Shown here: piece by piece, positions 62,169-64,000 of the stretch
Numbering within the stretch: position 1 is the first letter of the stretch
Layout of the letters: every line of letters begins with the position of its first letter
Notes under the pieces: model-generated
Database searches by the model: none
What the model saw: the letters and a program-made list of their open reading frames with translations, nothing else
Told to the model about the DNA's origin: nothing
Source: Ctena decussata
Lineage: Eukaryota > Mollusca > Bivalvia > Lucinida > Lucinidae
Direction of reading: 5' to 3'
DNA: 64,000 bases
Assembly (NCBI GenBank): GCA_963989385.1
Contig: OZ022499.1
Coordinates: 74,958,203-75,022,202, forward strand
Translations under genes and position numbers: made by a program

Positions 62169-64000
62169 GCAGCCAAAATGAAAGATTATTTCTTTTTTTC
62201 TGTTCTCTTAAACCCCTCACATTTAAAGAACAGATATTTACTAGAGATGCTGTGTGGTTCATGAATTAATAACGGACAATGCTACATTATTTTTGTGCTT
62301 TTTCTTTTTGCCTCGTTTTTGTTGTTGTCCTGTTTCATCAGGGCTTCTGTCAGACATGTGTCTCACTCTTGCTGGGCTACTTGTACGTTGTGGTGTTGAC
62401 TGAGCTTTTATGTCTACAGCCCAAAGTGAAGTAATGAGTTGTTGTTGCTACTCTTTACTCTGAGTACCTGATTTGTGTTTTATCTCAGGACTTGAGGATT
62501 CTGTTTCCCCTGCAGCTTTCAGTTCAGCCACCTTACCTTTAACAATAGTATCAATGACTTCCCTGTCTGCTTCAATTTCTGTCACATTACCCTCATCTTC
62601 CTCATCCCCATCTTCCTCATCATAATTACTCTCAGTGTCTGTACTGTTATCAGAACTATCTGTACCCTCCCCCTCCTGGTTTCTACTCCTAATTTCCCTT
62701 AGGTTTCTCTCAGTGAATATAGGGCAATTTTCATCCCCTTTTTTGTGTCATGTTTGGAGGCATGCCTAACATACTGCCTCATTTTTGCAGTCCCTACCTG
62801 TGCCCGTTTTGTTTACAGTTTCCACACTCAATTTCATCTTTTAACTGTCTCTGTTCCTTATGGTACAGAGATGATGTGAAAATTCCCACCGCTACCTTCT
62901 TTGGCAGTGGTTCTTTTGGACAAAACCATGTCAACAAATCTATCTCCCGTTTTAAAATTTGTCAACTTACCAGCTGCCGTCCTAGCCCTAACATATTTCA
63001 GTGACCCAATCATTTCTACCCCATTATCTTTTAGAGCCTTTTCTATCACTGCGTTGTCATAAGACAGAGGTATATTTCTCACAAATAATCTTGACGTGTC
63101 TACCCCTTCAAACCCTGCACTGATAAATGGGTTTCTATCTTTTAGATTTATTTGCTGCCCTCTTTGACTTAAACCAGTGGCCAGTAAGCTGACACGAGCT
63201 TCCGCGTCGGTGAGATACACTCGACAAAGCCCCTCTATTCTTTGGGCCCCCTCTACTGCACTTTCATTTGGCACCACGTTGCACACGGCTAAACACACCT
63301 CCAGTGTATTTAACCACATACCTTCTCTCTGTTCTACATCTGTGTTCTAAAAGAACATTGGCTCAACTCTTTTATCAGATTCCGAAACTTTGATGTTGTC
63401 CGAATCCATGACCCTCGTCATACACGAGATAAACACATAGCTGAGTTTTTTTCCTTAAATCACAATTTTACCTCCCAAAGCTTTTATAGCTTTCAAAAGA
63501 AGGTTTCCAAGCAAAAATACCTTCCAAGAAACCATACAGCCTATACAAACACCAAAAACACGCGGTAACCCGGACGAGACAAAGGAATAGCAACCGCCAT
63601 TAAAGCCCGCCAAAACCGCTCTCGGCAGTCTAAAAGAGATATTTTCGCTCAAACCTTCTAGTAAGAAGAACTTTTATTTGAATTTTTACGAAACCTGAGA
63701 ACGGTAGATTTTACAAGTGTTTATTAACACAATAATAAGCATGAAAGCGTTTGCTTTTGTGAAAATAATGAAACAAATGACCAGAAAGTCGATTATAACC
63801 GACCAATATTGTTAAGCAAATGTATTGTTGCTTTTGCACGCTTGTTTTCTGGCGAGTGCATGAAAAGGGCATAAACCGTCTTTTTTCCTTAAGGTAGACG
63901 AATACTGAATAGAAATATTGGCGGGGCATTCAAACCATTATACCGTCTATATAACCCAAAGAGCTGTTAAACATTTGGATAAGAAAAAAAATTTCACCGT
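62169..64000 (-). mobile_element. Tx1/L1-like LINE, copy 2: 5' region, ORF1 and start of ORF2 (cut by window end)
   Basis: Very similar to 52215-54050 in reverse. ORF1 is broken by a stop near its start (the frame resumes at 63319), a frameshift near 62925, the shared zinc-knuckle shift and a stop in the second knuckle. The copy ends within the first codons of ORF2 (TTTTGGCTGC) and is followed by copy 3. The TTAA element present in copy 1 begins again at 63893. Confidence 0.85.

Overview
The window is animal genomic DNA dominated by transposable elements. I read it as a marine bivalve mollusc, possibly a venerid-type clam. The basis is tRNA-derived SINEs, BEL/Pao, RTE and Tx1/L1-like retroelements in an AT-rich background, and several foldback families that I remember from clam and oyster sequence. 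That memory is not a database result. I see no complete host gene, no rRNA, no intact tRNA and nothing bacterial.

Layout. 0-5 kb: a pogo/Tigger-like end, a three-unit pyrimidine-tract SINE array with a tRNA-headed SINE inside it, and several foldbacks. 5-11 kb: remains of a PIF/Harbinger transposon (a Myb/SANT-like frame on + and a HARBI1-like nuclease on -), split by a TA-flanked element, by a 3.2 kb element with an exact 8-bp target duplication, and probably by a LINE tail. 11-19 kb: AT-rich sequence between 27-bp inverted repeats, an RTE-like LINE relic on -, and several MITE families. 19-29 kb: a direct duplication of about 0.85 kb whose two copies each hold the same exon-like 97-nt frame with splice signals, a CR1/jockey-like LINE relic, and two more non-autonomous DNA elements. 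29-36 kb: long non-coding repeats with internal periodicity of about 150-180 bp and TCAAGGTCA motifs, plus a piggyBac-like TTAA element. 36-39 kb: a 581-bp tandem duplication and a minisatellite. 39.5-48.5 kb: a BEL/Pao retrotransposon on -, inserted in a TTAA element and itself carrying two SINEs and a truncated LINE. 51.4-57.7 kb: a Tx1/L1-like two-ORF LINE on +. 61.3-64 kb: two more 5' portions of that LINE on -, head-to-head with the first, next to a 0.5 kb palindrome.

The elements do not form a pathway. What can be read is insertion order, because target-site duplications and one empty site are visible. All long reading frames are transposon-derived and broken by stops or frameshifts. 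The best host-gene candidate is the duplicated exon at 19611-19707 and 27942-28038, with a possible next exon at 28632-28829; I do not recognise its protein.
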